Assembly (NCBI GenBank): GCA_020350785.1
Contig: CP070722.1
Span: 43,830 to 78,011 of the forward strand
Direction of reading: 5' to 3'
DNA from: Gemmatimonadota bacterium
Lineage (GTDB): Bacteria; Gemmatimonadota; Gemmatimonadetes; Palauibacterales; KS3-K002
Length of the DNA stretch: 34,182 nt
Position 1 is the first letter of the stretch, and every line of letters begins with the position of its first letter. The notes beneath the pieces were generated by a model that was given only the letters and a program-made list of their open reading frames with translations, did not search any database and was not told the origin of the DNA. This document shows, piece by piece, positions 25,696 to 34,182 of the stretch. The position numbers and the translations under genes were made by a program.

Positions 25696-28600
25696 CAGTT
25701 GTCCGAATGTTCTGCCATGATGTCCAAGATGCCGCGCAGGGGGATCCCGATCCAGTCGGGTCGGTGGTTGAGCTCGTAGTCGAGCTCGTAGAGTGCCTTG
25801 TCGAGCACGCACAGGTCCAGCAACGCGGCCAGCTCGGACTCGCCCTTGGGTAGCAGGCCCGACTCTCCGGCAAGCTGCAGGTAGGCGCGGAGGAAGTCGA
25901 CCGCGACCCACCGATACCAGTACTGTGACCACGGTTCCAGGGTAGCCCTGTCCTCGGGGCGGACACGGCCTTCGATGAGCGCCGCAACCGAGGCGTAATG
26001 GAAAGAGCGTAGCATGCCTCCCACGTCCCGGAGCGGTGACCGCTTGAGGCGGCGCTCGCTAATGGAACGCATCGGTTCGCCCTCGAAGTCCATGATCAGG
26101 AAGTCTTTGCCAGTGAAGAGAACCTGCCCCAGATGGTAGTCGCCGTGGCAGCGCACCCGCAATCCTGTGATCTTTTTGTCCACGACCGAGCGCAAGCGCC
26201 TGTCGATCTCGTCCGACATACCGACTACCGCGCGGGCGTCGTCGCGTGTGCGCTCGGGGAGCTTAGGCGTGCGGCGGCGCAGCAACTGCAGCACCTGCTC
26301 AGCACGCGTTCGAGAGCTTTGATAGAGCGAGCGGCGATACATCACGTTGATGGGTTCGGGCGCGAAGGCTGCGTCATCTTGTCGTGAAGCGAGCGCTTCG
26401 TGAAGCTCCGCCGTCCGCTGTCCCAGCAAGCGGGCGAACTCGAGGTAACCACCGATCAGGTCGTGGGCCAGCTCGGGGATCTCCTCGCCTACATGGGCCA
26501 AAGGAGATCCTGTCGGAACATCGAGCGACGGGTGATCGGACGACCAAGCCAGGACGCGCTCGAAGAAGCCATCGACAACGTCGAGTGTGTATTTCCAGGC
26601 GTCACCCTCGTTGGGCACGAACGCTTGGAGCATGGCGAGCGTGAGAGGCTCCCCCTGCGGCTGAGCGTACTCTATGGCACCGGCAAGAGGGGGAATGTGC
26701 TGGAACCGCGTGCGCTCGGTCAAGAACCTGCCGATTTCGAGGTCGGGATTCACGCCGGGCTCCAGTCGCCGGAAGAGCTTGAGGATGAAGCGATCGCCGA
26801 AGACCACCGAAGTGTTGCTCTGTTCGGCGCTGAGAAGAGAGGGCCGAAGCAACTCATTCTCGTCGGCACCGCGAATCTGGCGGAAGCGCCGGGAGCGACT
26901 TGCCTTCAGCTGGCCGGTGCCGCCGCGAGGACTGCGGCGCTTTGTAACCAGGTCCAGGAGAGCGCTCGTGAAGCTCCCCTCGATGACTGCGTCGTAGAGT
27001 ACACCATCCACAGCCCCGTCACCGTCGGATACCCTCAGGCCGGCGATCACGGCGTGCGCGTGGTGCTCCAGGAGGTCGTGGCCGCGCTGTCCCATGGCAA
27101 AGCCCACGGTCAGCAGATAGGTCTCGGGTTCGCCCTCCGTGTAATGCACACTCGAAAGAGTGAGGTGCGAAATCGAGTCGTCGTGGCGAATCGGGACCGT
27201 GTCGGTGATCTCGACCGAGAGAAGGCGCCGGGCCTTGCTGGCGAACCAGCGACGCGATTGCAGAAACTTGGGCAGGAGCTCTTCCAGTTGCTTGAGTTCC
27301 GGATCACAGAACACGTTCTCCCAGGCGGTGCTGACCTTCAGTTGGGGCAGCTCGGCGCTTTCGATCCTAGTGGGCTCTGTCACGGCGGTCTTCTCAAGCT
27401 TGAACCAGTAGAAGTTGTGGGGTCCCAGGGTCAGGAAATAGGGCAGATCACCGATCGTGGGGAATTCGTTCCTTCCGAATACCTCCACGGGAACCAGGTC
27501 CTTGAATGCCGAGAGATCCAGTTCGACCGCCTGCACGAAGCGTGAGAGGTTCACGACCACCAGGATCGTCTCGCTCTCCCAGCGCCGTAGGAACACGAGC
27601 ACCTTGCGGTTCTCGGGGTGAAGGAACTCGATGGTCCCACGGCTGAAGGCGCGGAACCGCTTACGGACATCCAGGACTCGCTTCATCCACCAGAGCTGCG
27701 AGTGCGGATTATTCTGCTGCGCCTCGACGTTGATGGCTTCGTAGTGGTATTCGGGATCGATGATCACCGGCAAGTAGAGGCGCTGCGGGTTGCTGCGCGA
27801 GAACCCCGCGTTGCGGTCGGGGCTCCACTGCATGGGCGTCCGAACGCCGTCACGATCACCGACGTAGATGTTGTCGCCCATCCCGATCTCGTCGCCATAG
27901 TAGAGAACCGGGGTACCCGGCAGGGAGAGCAGAAGGCTGTTCATCAGCTCGATCTTGCGCCGATTGTGACCCAGGAGCGGCGCCAGTCGGCGCCGGATCC
28001 CCAGGTTGATGCGTGCCTGCGGGTCGTGGGCATAGACGCGGTACATGTAATCCCGGTCTTCGTCGGTGACCATTTCCAGAGTCAGCTCGTCGTGATTGCG
28101 CAGGAAGATGGCCCATTGGCTGCCCTCCGGGATCGGCGGTGTCTGGTCGAGGATGTCGACGACGGGGAAACGGTCCTCCATGTGCACGGCCATGAACAGC
28201 CGCGGCATGACGGGGAAGTGAAACGCCATGTGGCACTCGTCACCGTCGCCGAAGTACGTCACCGCATCTTCCGGCCACTGGTTCGCCTCCGCCAGCAGCA
28301 TCCGATCGCCGTACTTCGATTCTACGTGCCGGCGCAATTCTTTGAGAAACGCGTGAGTCTCGGGCAAATTTTCACAATTCGTGCCCTCGCGCTCATAAAG
28401 GTAGGGGACTGCATCGAGCCGCAAGCCATCGACTCCCAAGTCCAGCCAGAAATCGAGCACTTGGAATATCGCCTTGCGGACGGCAGGGTTATCGAAGTTG
28501 AGGTCCGGCTGGTGAGAGTAGAAACGATGCCAGTAGTAGGCTCCCGCAACGGGGTCCCATTCCCAATTCGAGTGCTCGAAGTCCTTGAAGATGATCCGCG

Positions 28601-29021
28601 TCTCCGAGTACTTGTCCGCCGTGTCGCTCCATACGTAGAAGTCGCGCAGCTGGCTCCCGGGTCGCGCCTGTCGCGCGCGCTGGAACCAGGGGTGCTGGTC
28701 CGAGGTGTGGTTGATGACCAGTTCGGTGATCACACGCAGCTCACGGCGATGCGCTTCCCGCAGGAAATGCCGAAAGTCCCGCAGCGTCCCGTATGCGGGA
28801 TGCACGCTCGTGTAGTCGGCGATGTCGTAGCCATCATCGCGCAGGGGCGAGGGATAGAAAGGCAGTAGCCAGAGCGCTGTCACGCCCAGATCCTGCAGAT
28901 AATCGAGCTTGGCGGTCAGCCCTTGGAAGTCGCCAATCCCGTCTCCATTACTGTCGTGAAAGGCCTTTACGTGCAGCTGGTAGATGACAGCGTCTTTATA
29001 CCAGAGGGTATCGGCGCTCAT
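25695..29021 (-). CDS. treS: Trehalose synthase fused to maltokinase (TreS-Mak)
   Basis: This is a 1108-residue fusion. Residues 1 to about 560 are TreS (GH13_16), which isomerises trehalose and maltose: [56 protein letters not shown] and [13 protein letters not shown] carry the three catalytic acids. Residues about 610-1108 are a maltokinase (Pep2-like) with an N-terminal cap ([17 protein letters not shown]) and the kinase catalytic [11 protein letters not shown] and DFEGEP metal site. The fusion channels trehalose to maltose to maltose-1-phosphate, the donor for GlgE next door. ATG 29021 overlaps the glgE stop (TAATG). The 32-residue upstream extension lies inside glgE and does not match the family. 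Confidence 0.96.
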   Translation of the reverse strand: MSADTLWYKDAVIYQLHVKAFHDSNGDGIGDFQGLTAKLDYLQDLGVTALWLLPFYPSPLRDDGYDIADYTSVHPAYGTLRDFRHFLREAHRRELRVITELVINHTSDQHPWFQRARQARPGSQLRDFYVWSDTADKYSETRIIFKDFEHSNWEWDPVAGAYYWHRFYSHQPDLNFDNPAVRKAIFQVLDFWLDLGVDGLRLDAVPYLYEREGTNCENLPETHAFLKELRRHVESKYGDRMLLAEANQWPEDAVTYFGDGDECHMAFHFPVMPRLFMAVHMEDRFPVVDILDQTPPIPEGSQWAIFLRNHDELTLEMVTDEDRDYMYRVYAHDPQARINLGIRRRLAPLLGHNRRKIELMNSLLLSLPGTPVLYYGDEIGMGDNIYVGDRDGVRTPMQWSPDRNAGFSRSNPQRLYLPVIIDPEYHYEAINVEAQQNNPHSQLWWMKRVLDVRKRFRAFSRGTIEFLHPENRKVLVFLRRWESETILVVVNLSRFVQAVELDLSAFKDLVPVEVFGRNEFPTIGDLPYFLTLGPHNFYWFKLEKTAVTEPTRIESAELPQLKVSTAWENVFCDPELKQLEELLPKFLQSRRWFASKARRLLSVEITDTVPIRHDDSISHLTLSSVHYTEGEPETYLLTVGFAMGQRGHDLLEHHAHAVIAGLRVSDGDGAVDGVLYDAVIEGSFTSALLDLVTKRRSPRGGTGQLKASRSRRFRQIRGADENELLRPSLLSAEQSNTSVVFGDRFILKLFRRLEPGVNPDLEIGRFLTERTRFQHIPPLAGAIEYAQPQGEPLTLAMLQAFVPNEGDAWKYTLDVVDGFFERVLAWSSDHPSLDVPTGSPLAHVGEEIPELAHDLIGGYLEFARLLGQRTAELHEALASRQDDAAFAPEPINVMYRRSLYQSSRTRAEQVLQLLRRRTPKLPERTRDDARAVVGMSDEIDRRLRSVVDKKITGLRVRCHGDYHLGQVLFTGKDFLIMDFEGEPMRSISERRLKRSPLRDVGGMLRSFHYASVAALIEGRVRPEDRATLEPWSQYWYRWVAVDFLRAYLQLAGESGLLPKGESELAALLDLCVLDKALYELDYELNHRPDWIGIPLRGILDIMAEHSDN

Positions 29022-31015
29022 TACTCTCGATCCCCCGTTTCCAGCTCTACGAGACGCAGGATATGTCCAACACGCTCCACCGGGCTCAGCCGGACGTAGT
29101 TGGGTGATCCCCGCCACGTGTAACGCTCGCCGGTCAATAGGTCTTCCACCTCGTACGTCTGATCCGATCCGATTCCCAGCTCGGCGATCGGGACGTGAAT
29201 CGTGGATTCCTGCTGCTGATGAGGGTCCATGTTCACAACGATCAGCAGCTCGTTGCCGGGAGCCGATTTTCGATAGAACAGGATCTGGTCGTTCTCGGAA
29301 TAGTGGAATGAGAGATTCGTAAGACTCTGTAAGGCCCGGTTCTCGCGTCGAATGCGATTGATCGACCGGATATCGGCGTTGATGTTATCAGGCGCATCCC
29401 AATCGCGATTCTTGATCTCGTACTTCTCCGAGTCGAGGTACTCCTCGCTGCCCGGCTCGCGCGGGACGTTCTCACAGAGCTCGAACCCGCTGTAAATGCC
29501 GTAGCTGGGCGAAAGCGTCGCTGCCAGCAAGAGCCGGATGCGAAACGCCGGCCGCCCGCCTGTCTGCAGGAATTCGTTCAGGATGTCGGGCGTGTTAGTG
29601 AATAGATTCGGCCTGAAGTACTCGGCGGCCTCGGTCTGAGTCAGCTCGATCATGTAACCGCGGAGCTCCAGAACGGTGTTCCGCCAGGTGAAGTACGTGT
29701 AGGATTGGGTGAAGCCCAACTTGGCAAGCGCTTTCATGCGCGCTGGCCGCGTGAACGCCTCGGACAAGAAGATCACGTCGGGGTGCTCATCCTGCAGCGC
29801 GGTGATGATCCACTCCCAGAAGGCGAAAGGCTTGGTGTGCGGGTTGTCGACGCGGAATATGCGGACACCCCTCTCGATCCAGAAATCGAAGACTTCCTTG
29901 CTGGCCTGCCAAAGCGCCTGTCGATTCTCGCTCCAGTAATTCAAGGGGTAGATATCCTCATACTTCTTGGGAGGATTCTCGGCGTACTTGATGCTTCCAT
30001 CGGGCCGAATGTGAAACCACTCGGGGTGCTCGGCGACCCAAGGGTGATCGGGCGAACACTGTAGCGCGTAGTCGAGCGCCACCTCGAGCCCCAGTCCCCG
30101 TGCCGTCTCTACGAAATGCTCGAAGTCGCGCAGCGTGCCCAACCGCGGCTCGACCGCGGTGTGACCGCCGTGCTCGCTGCCTATCGCCCAGGGACTGCCC
30201 GGATCTCCAGGTTTGGCCGCCAATCGGTTGTTGGGCCCCTTACGGTGCGTGCTCCCGATCGGATGGATGGGTGGCAGGTAGACGACGTCGAATCCCAGTG
30301 CGGCAAGACGCGGGAGTTGAAGCTCGGCGGTCTTGAAGGTCCCATGCTCGCCGGGGGCCGCGCCTTGCGAGCGCGGGAACATCTCGTACCAGGCGCCGAA
30401 GCGGGCGCGCTCCCGGTCAACGTACACGGAGAGAGCGCGGTGGTAGCGGACGATCGCGGCAGGCTCTGATCTCGACATGGCGCGTTCGAGTTCGCCGTCC
30501 AACGCGACGCTCGCCCTCTGGGCTGGGTAGATGCTCTCGTCCGCGAGCAGGTCGGCCACGACATCCAGCTTCAGACGGTCTGCTTCGGCGGCCCGCACGC
30601 TCGCATCACGCAACAGCAGGGCCCCCTCGAGCAACTCGGACGAGACATCCAGGCCTGCCGCCAGCTTCTTTCGCAGCTCGCTTCGCCAGGTCGCGAAGTA
30701 ATCCGGCCAGGCTTCGACTGTGTAGGACCAGCGGCCGATTCGATCCAGTACGAACGAGGTCTCGCAGCGATCGAAATTGACGTCGTAGCTCATTCGGTGC
30801 TGTGTCCACTGACTCGAATCGGGTGCGCGCACCAGCAGCCGGGCGGCAAGCGTGTCATGGCCCTCCTTGTAGACGATGGCGCTCACGTCGAAGGTATCGC
30901 CGACTACGCGCTTGACGGGGTGGCGGCCGCAGTCGATTTGCGGGGTGACCGTCTCTATGATGACGCCGGGAGGATCGGCCGTAATCACGGGTTCGGGCAT
31001 CTCATGGTCGTTCAT
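29021..31015 (-). CDS. glgE: Maltose-1-phosphate maltosyltransferase (GH13_3)
   Basis: This is a 664-residue GlgE, which extends alpha-1,4-glucan by two glucose units from alpha-maltose-1-phosphate. An N-terminal beta domain ([20 protein letters not shown]) and helical insert (about 110-180) precede the barrel. [32 protein letters not shown] and [20 protein letters not shown] form the donor site. The nucleophile is in [20 protein letters not shown] and the acid/base in [13 protein letters not shown] chose ATG 31015 (29 bp after the otsA stop) over an in-frame ATG at 31081, which would place 22 residues within otsA; no strong ribosome site is visible for either. With TreS-Mak and GlgB it completes the GlgE route to glycogen. 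Confidence 0.95.
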   Translation of the reverse strand: MNDHEMPEPVITADPPGVIIETVTPQIDCGRHPVKRVVGDTFDVSAIVYKEGHDTLAARLLVRAPDSSQWTQHRMSYDVNFDRCETSFVLDRIGRWSYTVEAWPDYFATWRSELRKKLAAGLDVSSELLEGALLLRDASVRAAEADRLKLDVVADLLADESIYPAQRASVALDGELERAMSRSEPAAIVRYHRALSVYVDRERARFGAWYEMFPRSQGAAPGEHGTFKTAELQLPRLAALGFDVVYLPPIHPIGSTHRKGPNNRLAAKPGDPGSPWAIGSEHGGHTAVEPRLGTLRDFEHFVETARGLGLEVALDYALQCSPDHPWVAEHPEWFHIRPDGSIKYAENPPKKYEDIYPLNYWSENRQALWQASKEVFDFWIERGVRIFRVDNPHTKPFAFWEWIITALQDEHPDVIFLSEAFTRPARMKALAKLGFTQSYTYFTWRNTVLELRGYMIELTQTEAAEYFRPNLFTNTPDILNEFLQTGGRPAFRIRLLLAATLSPSYGIYSGFELCENVPREPGSEEYLDSEKYEIKNRDWDAPDNINADIRSINRIRRENRALQSLTNLSFHYSENDQILFYRKSAPGNELLIVVNMDPHQQQESTIHVPIAELGIGSDQTYEVEDLLTGERYTWRGSPNYVRLSPVERVGHILRLVELETGDRE

Positions 31016-31044
31016 TCGTGGTCGTTCGGTCCGCGTTGTTGGAT

Positions 31045-32430
31045 TCAATCTGTAAGTGCCGCGAGGAAAGAGTCGGCCCAATCGTAGACGGTGTGGCGAC
31101 TGACCACCTCGCGCATTCGCTGCATCCGCCGGCTGACCTCGCGCTTGGGCAAGGAAAGGGCGAGAGCGATCATCTCGGTCAAGCCGTTCACGTCATGGGG
31201 GTTCACCATTAGAGCGGTCTGCAGTTCGCTGGCTGCTCCCGTGAACTCGCTGAGGACCAGGACGCCAGAACCGTCGCCATGTGCCGCCACGTATTCCTTG
31301 GCTACGAGATTCATGCCGTCGGCTAGCGGAGTGACCAGCAAGACCTCGGCGGCACGATAGAGCGCGACGAGTTCTTCGAAGGGCAGCTCGCGATGCAGGT
31401 ACTGGACAGGAATGAGTCCTACTTCTGCGAATTCGCCGTTTATCTGGCCAACGATCTCTTCGATGCGGCTGCGCAACTCGCGGTACTCCTGAATCCGCTC
31501 GCGACTGGGAACCGCGAGCTGGACCATTACGCACTCGCGCTTGAAGTCGCGGCGGCGCGCCAACAGCTCTTGGAATGCGCGCAGCCTGACGTCGATGCCC
31601 TTGGTGTAATCGAGCCGATCGACGCCCAGAACGATGCGACGTCCCTGTCCCACCTGCTGTTGCAGCTGCTTGGACCGCTCGATTACCCGGGGGTCCTCCG
31701 CCATGCGGTCGTAGCGTTCGAAGTCGATGGAAATTGGGAAGGCGCTGACCTGGAGGCTATGGCCGTGCAGGTGCACGATACTCTTTTCCGTGCGCGCATC
31801 GGTGTAGCGTCGCGCCAGGCTCAAGAAGTTCTGCGCGTCGCGCTGCGTCTGAAAGCCGACGACGTCGGCACCCATGATCCCTTCGAGAATCTGGCGACGC
31901 CAGGGCAGGCGACCGAACAACTCCTCGGGAGGCAAGGGGATGTGCAGGAAGAAGCCGATCCGCAGATCCGGACGCATCTGGCGGAGCAGAGACGGCACCA
32001 GCTGCAGGTGATAATCGTGCACCCAGACTCGCGAGTCAGGCGGTGCCGACTCGGCGGTAACGGTGGCGAAGCGCTTGTTGACGCTGACGTACGGCCGCCA
32101 CCAGTGGCGGTGGTATTCCGGCTGCCGGACTGCGTCGTGGTAAAGCGGCCAGATCGTGCCGTTGCAGAAACCGTAGTAGAATCGCTGCAGTTGGCTGCGC
32201 GAGATCGGAACGCAGACGTGTTTGATCCTGTCGTGCTCGAAGGGATCGGGCGCCTTCCCCGTGGTTCCCGTCCAACCGACCCAGGCGCCGCCCGCCCTCC
32301 GGACGATGGGGGTCAACGCGGATACCAGACCGCCGGGACTCCGCTTCCAGCGCGGGCCCTCCGTACCGCGGACTCGGGAAACCGGCAGCCGGTTGGCGAC
32401 GATCACGAGTGGCCTGTCTCTGCTCGGCAT
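31045..32430 (-). CDS. otsA: Trehalose-6-phosphate synthase (GT20)
   Basis: This is a 461-residue OtsA, a retaining glycosyltransferase that joins NDP-glucose and glucose-6-phosphate. Recognised segments are [24 protein letters not shown] (donor phosphate loop), [49 protein letters not shown] and [11 protein letters not shown]. Length is standard. It opens the long minus-strand operon and its product would be dephosphorylated by OtsB, encoded on the plus strand. The ATG at 32430 is the family-matching start, with only a weak purine-rich stretch (GAGAAG) 14-19 bases upstream. The nucleotide preference (ADP-, UDP- or GDP-glucose) cannot be read from these motifs. Confidence 0.95.
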   Translation of the reverse strand: MPSRDRPLVIVANRLPVSRVRGTEGPRWKRSPGGLVSALTPIVRRAGGAWVGWTGTTGKAPDPFEHDRIKHVCVPISRSQLQRFYYGFCNGTIWPLYHDAVRQPEYHRHWWRPYVSVNKRFATVTAESAPPDSRVWVHDYHLQLVPSLLRQMRPDLRIGFFLHIPLPPEELFGRLPWRRQILEGIMGADVVGFQTQRDAQNFLSLARRYTDARTEKSIVHLHGHSLQVSAFPISIDFERYDRMAEDPRVIERSKQLQQQVGQGRRIVLGVDRLDYTKGIDVRLRAFQELLARRRDFKRECVMVQLAVPSRERIQEYRELRSRIEEIVGQINGEFAEVGLIPVQYLHRELPFEELVALYRAAEVLLVTPLADGMNLVAKEYVAAHGDGSGVLVLSEFTGAASELQTALMVNPHDVNGLTEMIALALSLPKREVSRRMQRMREVVSRHTVYDWADSFLAALTD

Positions 32431-32631
32431 GTTCGGCTGCGGGCTTCTCGTGGTGAGGTGATAGTCCGATCAGCTGCCCTGAACGCGATCTCCAGCCTAC
32501 GCCTCAACTTAACGAGCAGGGGCCACGGTGCAATCGATCGACCTTACGCACGCGATGTGGATGGGAGCCGGCGTGACGGCTGAATGACGGATCAGTTCGC
32601 CTTTGCAGGCCCGGTGCTGCGCCGAAAGGAC
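32431..32631 (-). other. Intergenic region upstream of otsA, no clear promoter
   Basis: This stretch must hold the promoter of the otsA-to-glgP operon if treT is terminated at the adjacent hairpin. I see no convincing -35/-10 pair and no gene. Confidence 0.3.
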
Positions 32632-32665
32632 GGGGCGTGGCACCCGGGTTCCGGCGCCACGCCCC
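32632..32665 (-). terminator. Long hairpin downstream of treT, probable terminator
   Basis: A perfect 10-bp GC-rich stem (32632-32641 with 32656-32665) encloses a 14-nt loop in which CCGG-GTT-CCGG (32644-32654) can pair again. It lies 28 bp after the treT stop. On the minus strand it is followed by GTCCTTTC and not a full T-tract, so termination may be incomplete. Confidence 0.6.
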
Positions 32666-32692
32666 TGTCGATCGCGAGGTGAGAGGGAGGCC

Positions 32693-33946
32693 TCAGGCCA
32701 GCGATCTGAATATTCGTAGGTAATCAGAGAGGTGGCGGGGGGTGAGGAAGCGCTCGCGCACCGTCTCGCGTGCCCGCTCACCCATCTCGCGTCGGCGCCT
32801 CGGGCTCTTCAGCAGCTCGACGACACGGTCGGCGCATTCCTCAACGCTCGTGACCAGGTATCCATTCACGCCGTCCTCGATCTGCTCGACAATACCACCG
32901 ACGCGGCCGCCGACCACCGGAGTTCGCTTCCACATGGCCTCGGCCACCACCAGGCCGAAACCCTCGCGGGTCGACTTCTGCACGACCACGTCTGCTCCGC
33001 TCTGAAAGGCGTTGATTTCCAGCGCGTGGGTGAGCTCGTCCCGGCTCAGCCGGTCGAGTGTGCTCAGCACATGGATGTCGGGATCGCCAGCGGCGTGTTC
33101 CAGGGTGCGGGCGTGATACTCGATGCCCTCCGGATCGTCATCCGCGATGTTGCCTGCCAGCGCCAGCTGAACGTCCTTGATCCGGCGTTTTGCCTGGCGA
33201 TAGCTGTCGATCACGCCGAGCGGGTCCTTCCAGGGGTCGAAACGGGAAACCTGAACTATCAGCGGCTGGGCGTTGGAGATGCCGAAGCGGCACGCCAGGA
33301 TCTGGCGGGCCAGGGCCGGCGATAGCGGTTCGTTCTTCGGTGTGAGCGGATTGATGGACGGGAAGACGAACTCGGTGCGCATGTTGCCGAGTCGCGGCGT
33401 CACATATCCTGGCATCGAATAAACGGCTAGCTCGAAGTACCCCATGAACGGCGCCAGGAAATCTATGGCGGCGTTTCCGGGGGTGGAGGTGTCGATGTGA
33501 CAGCGCCAGATCCAGCGGCCCGTACGCCGCCCGTCCAGCAGACCCAGCAAACCCACCGGCTGCGGGTCGTGCACCACGACGAAATCCCAGTCGCGCTGGA
33601 ACACCTGCATGTTGCGCTCGAGCGTGGAGAGATAGAGGGACCGGTCGGTCGGTAGAATCTCGACCTCCATCCCCTGCAGGCCGTTGTGCAGCCTCTTGGT
33701 GAGGTCGAAGAAGTCGTTCTCAGCCTCCAGGACGTGCCACTCAGCCTCGATCCCCAGACCTCGGCTCAGCGACACGAGGGTCGGCAGCATCTCGGCGACC
33801 CCGCCCCCGTACGCCGTGGCATTCAAGTGCAGCACACGAGAGCCCCGCAGCGGTGCGGCGAGCGCTTCGATCTCCGCCACGGCGCCTTCCCCGATCAGCC
33901 CCCCATAGTCCCGTATCGAACGCGGGACCGTATCCACCCGTCTCAT
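32693..33946 (-). CDS. treT: Trehalose glycosyltransferring synthase (TreT-type GT4)
   Basis: This is a 417-residue GT-B glycosyltransferase of family 4, close in length and motifs to TreT, which reversibly makes trehalose from NDP-glucose and free glucose. The N-terminal half has VLHLNATAYGGGVAEMLPTL (sugar-binding loop), WHVLEAENDFFDLTKRLHN, VVVHDPQPVGLL and WIWRCHIDTSTP. The C-terminal nucleotide domain has VSRFDPWKDPLGVIDSYR, ALEINAFQSGADVVVQKST and REGFGLVVAEAMWKRTPVVG (EX7E motif). AGGAGAG lies four bases before the ATG at 33946. It is separated from otsA by 262 bp with a terminator-like hairpin, so it may be its own unit. A related GT4 with another acceptor is possible but less likely in this setting. 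Confidence 0.88.
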   Translation of the reverse strand: MRRVDTVPRSIRDYGGLIGEGAVAEIEALAAPLRGSRVLHLNATAYGGGVAEMLPTLVSLSRGLGIEAEWHVLEAENDFFDLTKRLHNGLQGMEVEILPTDRSLYLSTLERNMQVFQRDWDFVVVHDPQPVGLLGLLDGRRTGRWIWRCHIDTSTPGNAAIDFLAPFMGYFELAVYSMPGYVTPRLGNMRTEFVFPSINPLTPKNEPLSPALARQILACRFGISNAQPLIVQVSRFDPWKDPLGVIDSYRQAKRRIKDVQLALAGNIADDDPEGIEYHARTLEHAAGDPDIHVLSTLDRLSRDELTHALEINAFQSGADVVVQKSTREGFGLVVAEAMWKRTPVVGGRVGGIVEQIEDGVNGYLVTSVEECADRVVELLKSPRRRREMGERARETVRERFLTPRHLSDYLRIFRSLA

Positions 33947-34182
33947 GTACGCTCTCCTCTGCGCTCAGGCGCGGCGGGTCGGCCCTCCAGAGACCCATGG
34001 TTGCAATAAAGGAGCCGCCGAGCGAACATAGCATCTAAGTCTTTGTAAATAGGAAAGTTAGAGGATATGTTCCGGACCTAACATGGCGATAAGGAGAGTA
34101 GGAATCGGTCGCAATGACAGACTGCCCGGCCGCGCCCTGGGCGGCTGAGATCTGTAAGATTCTATATCACAACAAGTTATGA
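33947..34182. other. Right-edge region upstream of treT
   Basis: AT-rich patches lie at 34022-34075 and 34150-34182. On the minus strand TGCTATGTT (34036-34028) resembles an extended -10 for treT, but no good -35 precedes it. A 22-codon plus-strand frame (34114-34182) has no recognisable product. I see no other gene. Confidence 0.3.

Noticed and set aside
24484-25779. Long plus-strand frame of 431 codons antisense to treZ
   Set aside because: It mirrors a conserved GH13 gene in high-GC DNA and has no recognisable motif; the same applies to the frames at 27618-28868, 31393-32583, 26400-27545 and 6586-7719.
25696-25932. Upstream extension of treZ into treS-mak
   Set aside because: It is a low-complexity Arg/Pro-rich shadow of the maltokinase domain; [11 protein letters not shown] at 25695 fits the family.
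34114-34182. 22-codon plus-strand frame ending exactly at the window edge
   Set aside because: No homology is recognised and AAGGAG is 17 bases away from the ATG; likely chance.

Overview
The window is GC-rich bacterial chromosome with densely packed genes, several GTG or TTG starts, and no tRNA, rRNA, CRISPR array or insertion sequence that I can recognise. Gene content (alpha-maltose-1-phosphate pathway, TreT, class II photolyase, CarH-type MerR) would suit a soil or desiccation-tolerant bacterium such as a Gemmatimonadota- or Actinobacteria-like lineage. I cannot fix the phylum from the sequence alone.

Region 1 (1-1307) holds the start of a proline dehydrogenase gene, which runs off the left edge, and a TauE/SafE-type membrane permease, both on the minus strand.

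Region 2 (about 1490-10120) reads as a light and photodamage response island. A MerR-type regulator keeps the W-x9-E-H motif and lower-ligand histidine of B12-dependent CarH photoreceptors. Around it lie a RudS-like tRNA 4-thiouridine desulfidase (DUF523-DUF1722), an SDR-DUF2867 protein, and a tight minus-strand operon of class II photolyase, SRPBCC-TIGR01777 protein and Nei/Fpg glycosylase. A secreted fasciclin-domain protein is divergent from that operon. The rudS/SDR and photolyase/fasciclin intergenic regions each carry two TnnACA elements exactly 11 bp apart, overlapping promoter-like sequences. This is the repeat geometry described for CarH operators, so the genes may form one light-induced regulon.

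Region 3 (10256-33946) is a large trehalose and alpha-glucan supercluster. On the plus strand are a rhomboid protease, beta-phosphoglucomutase-like HAD, OtsB and a GH65 phosphorylase. On the minus strand are TreT, then OtsA, GlgE, a TreS-maltokinase fusion, TreZ, GlgX, GlgB, MalQ and GlgP, several joined by TGATG or TAATG stop/start overlaps. Together they encode glycogen synthesis through maltose-1-phosphate (TreS, Mak, GlgE, GlgB), glycogen breakdown (GlgP, GlgX, MalQ), and several routes to make or consume trehalose (OtsA-OtsB, TreS, TreT, GH65 phosphorylase plus PgmB, TreZ). TreY, the obligate partner of TreZ, is missing. A 116-codon frame between malQ and glgP looks like the C-terminal end of a TreY, which suggests decay of treY in place.

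The main points for follow-up are the proposed CarH regulon with its 11-bp repeat operators, the Nei-family glycosylase with alanine in place of the catalytic proline, the treY relic, and the long untranslated leader upstream of the photolyase.
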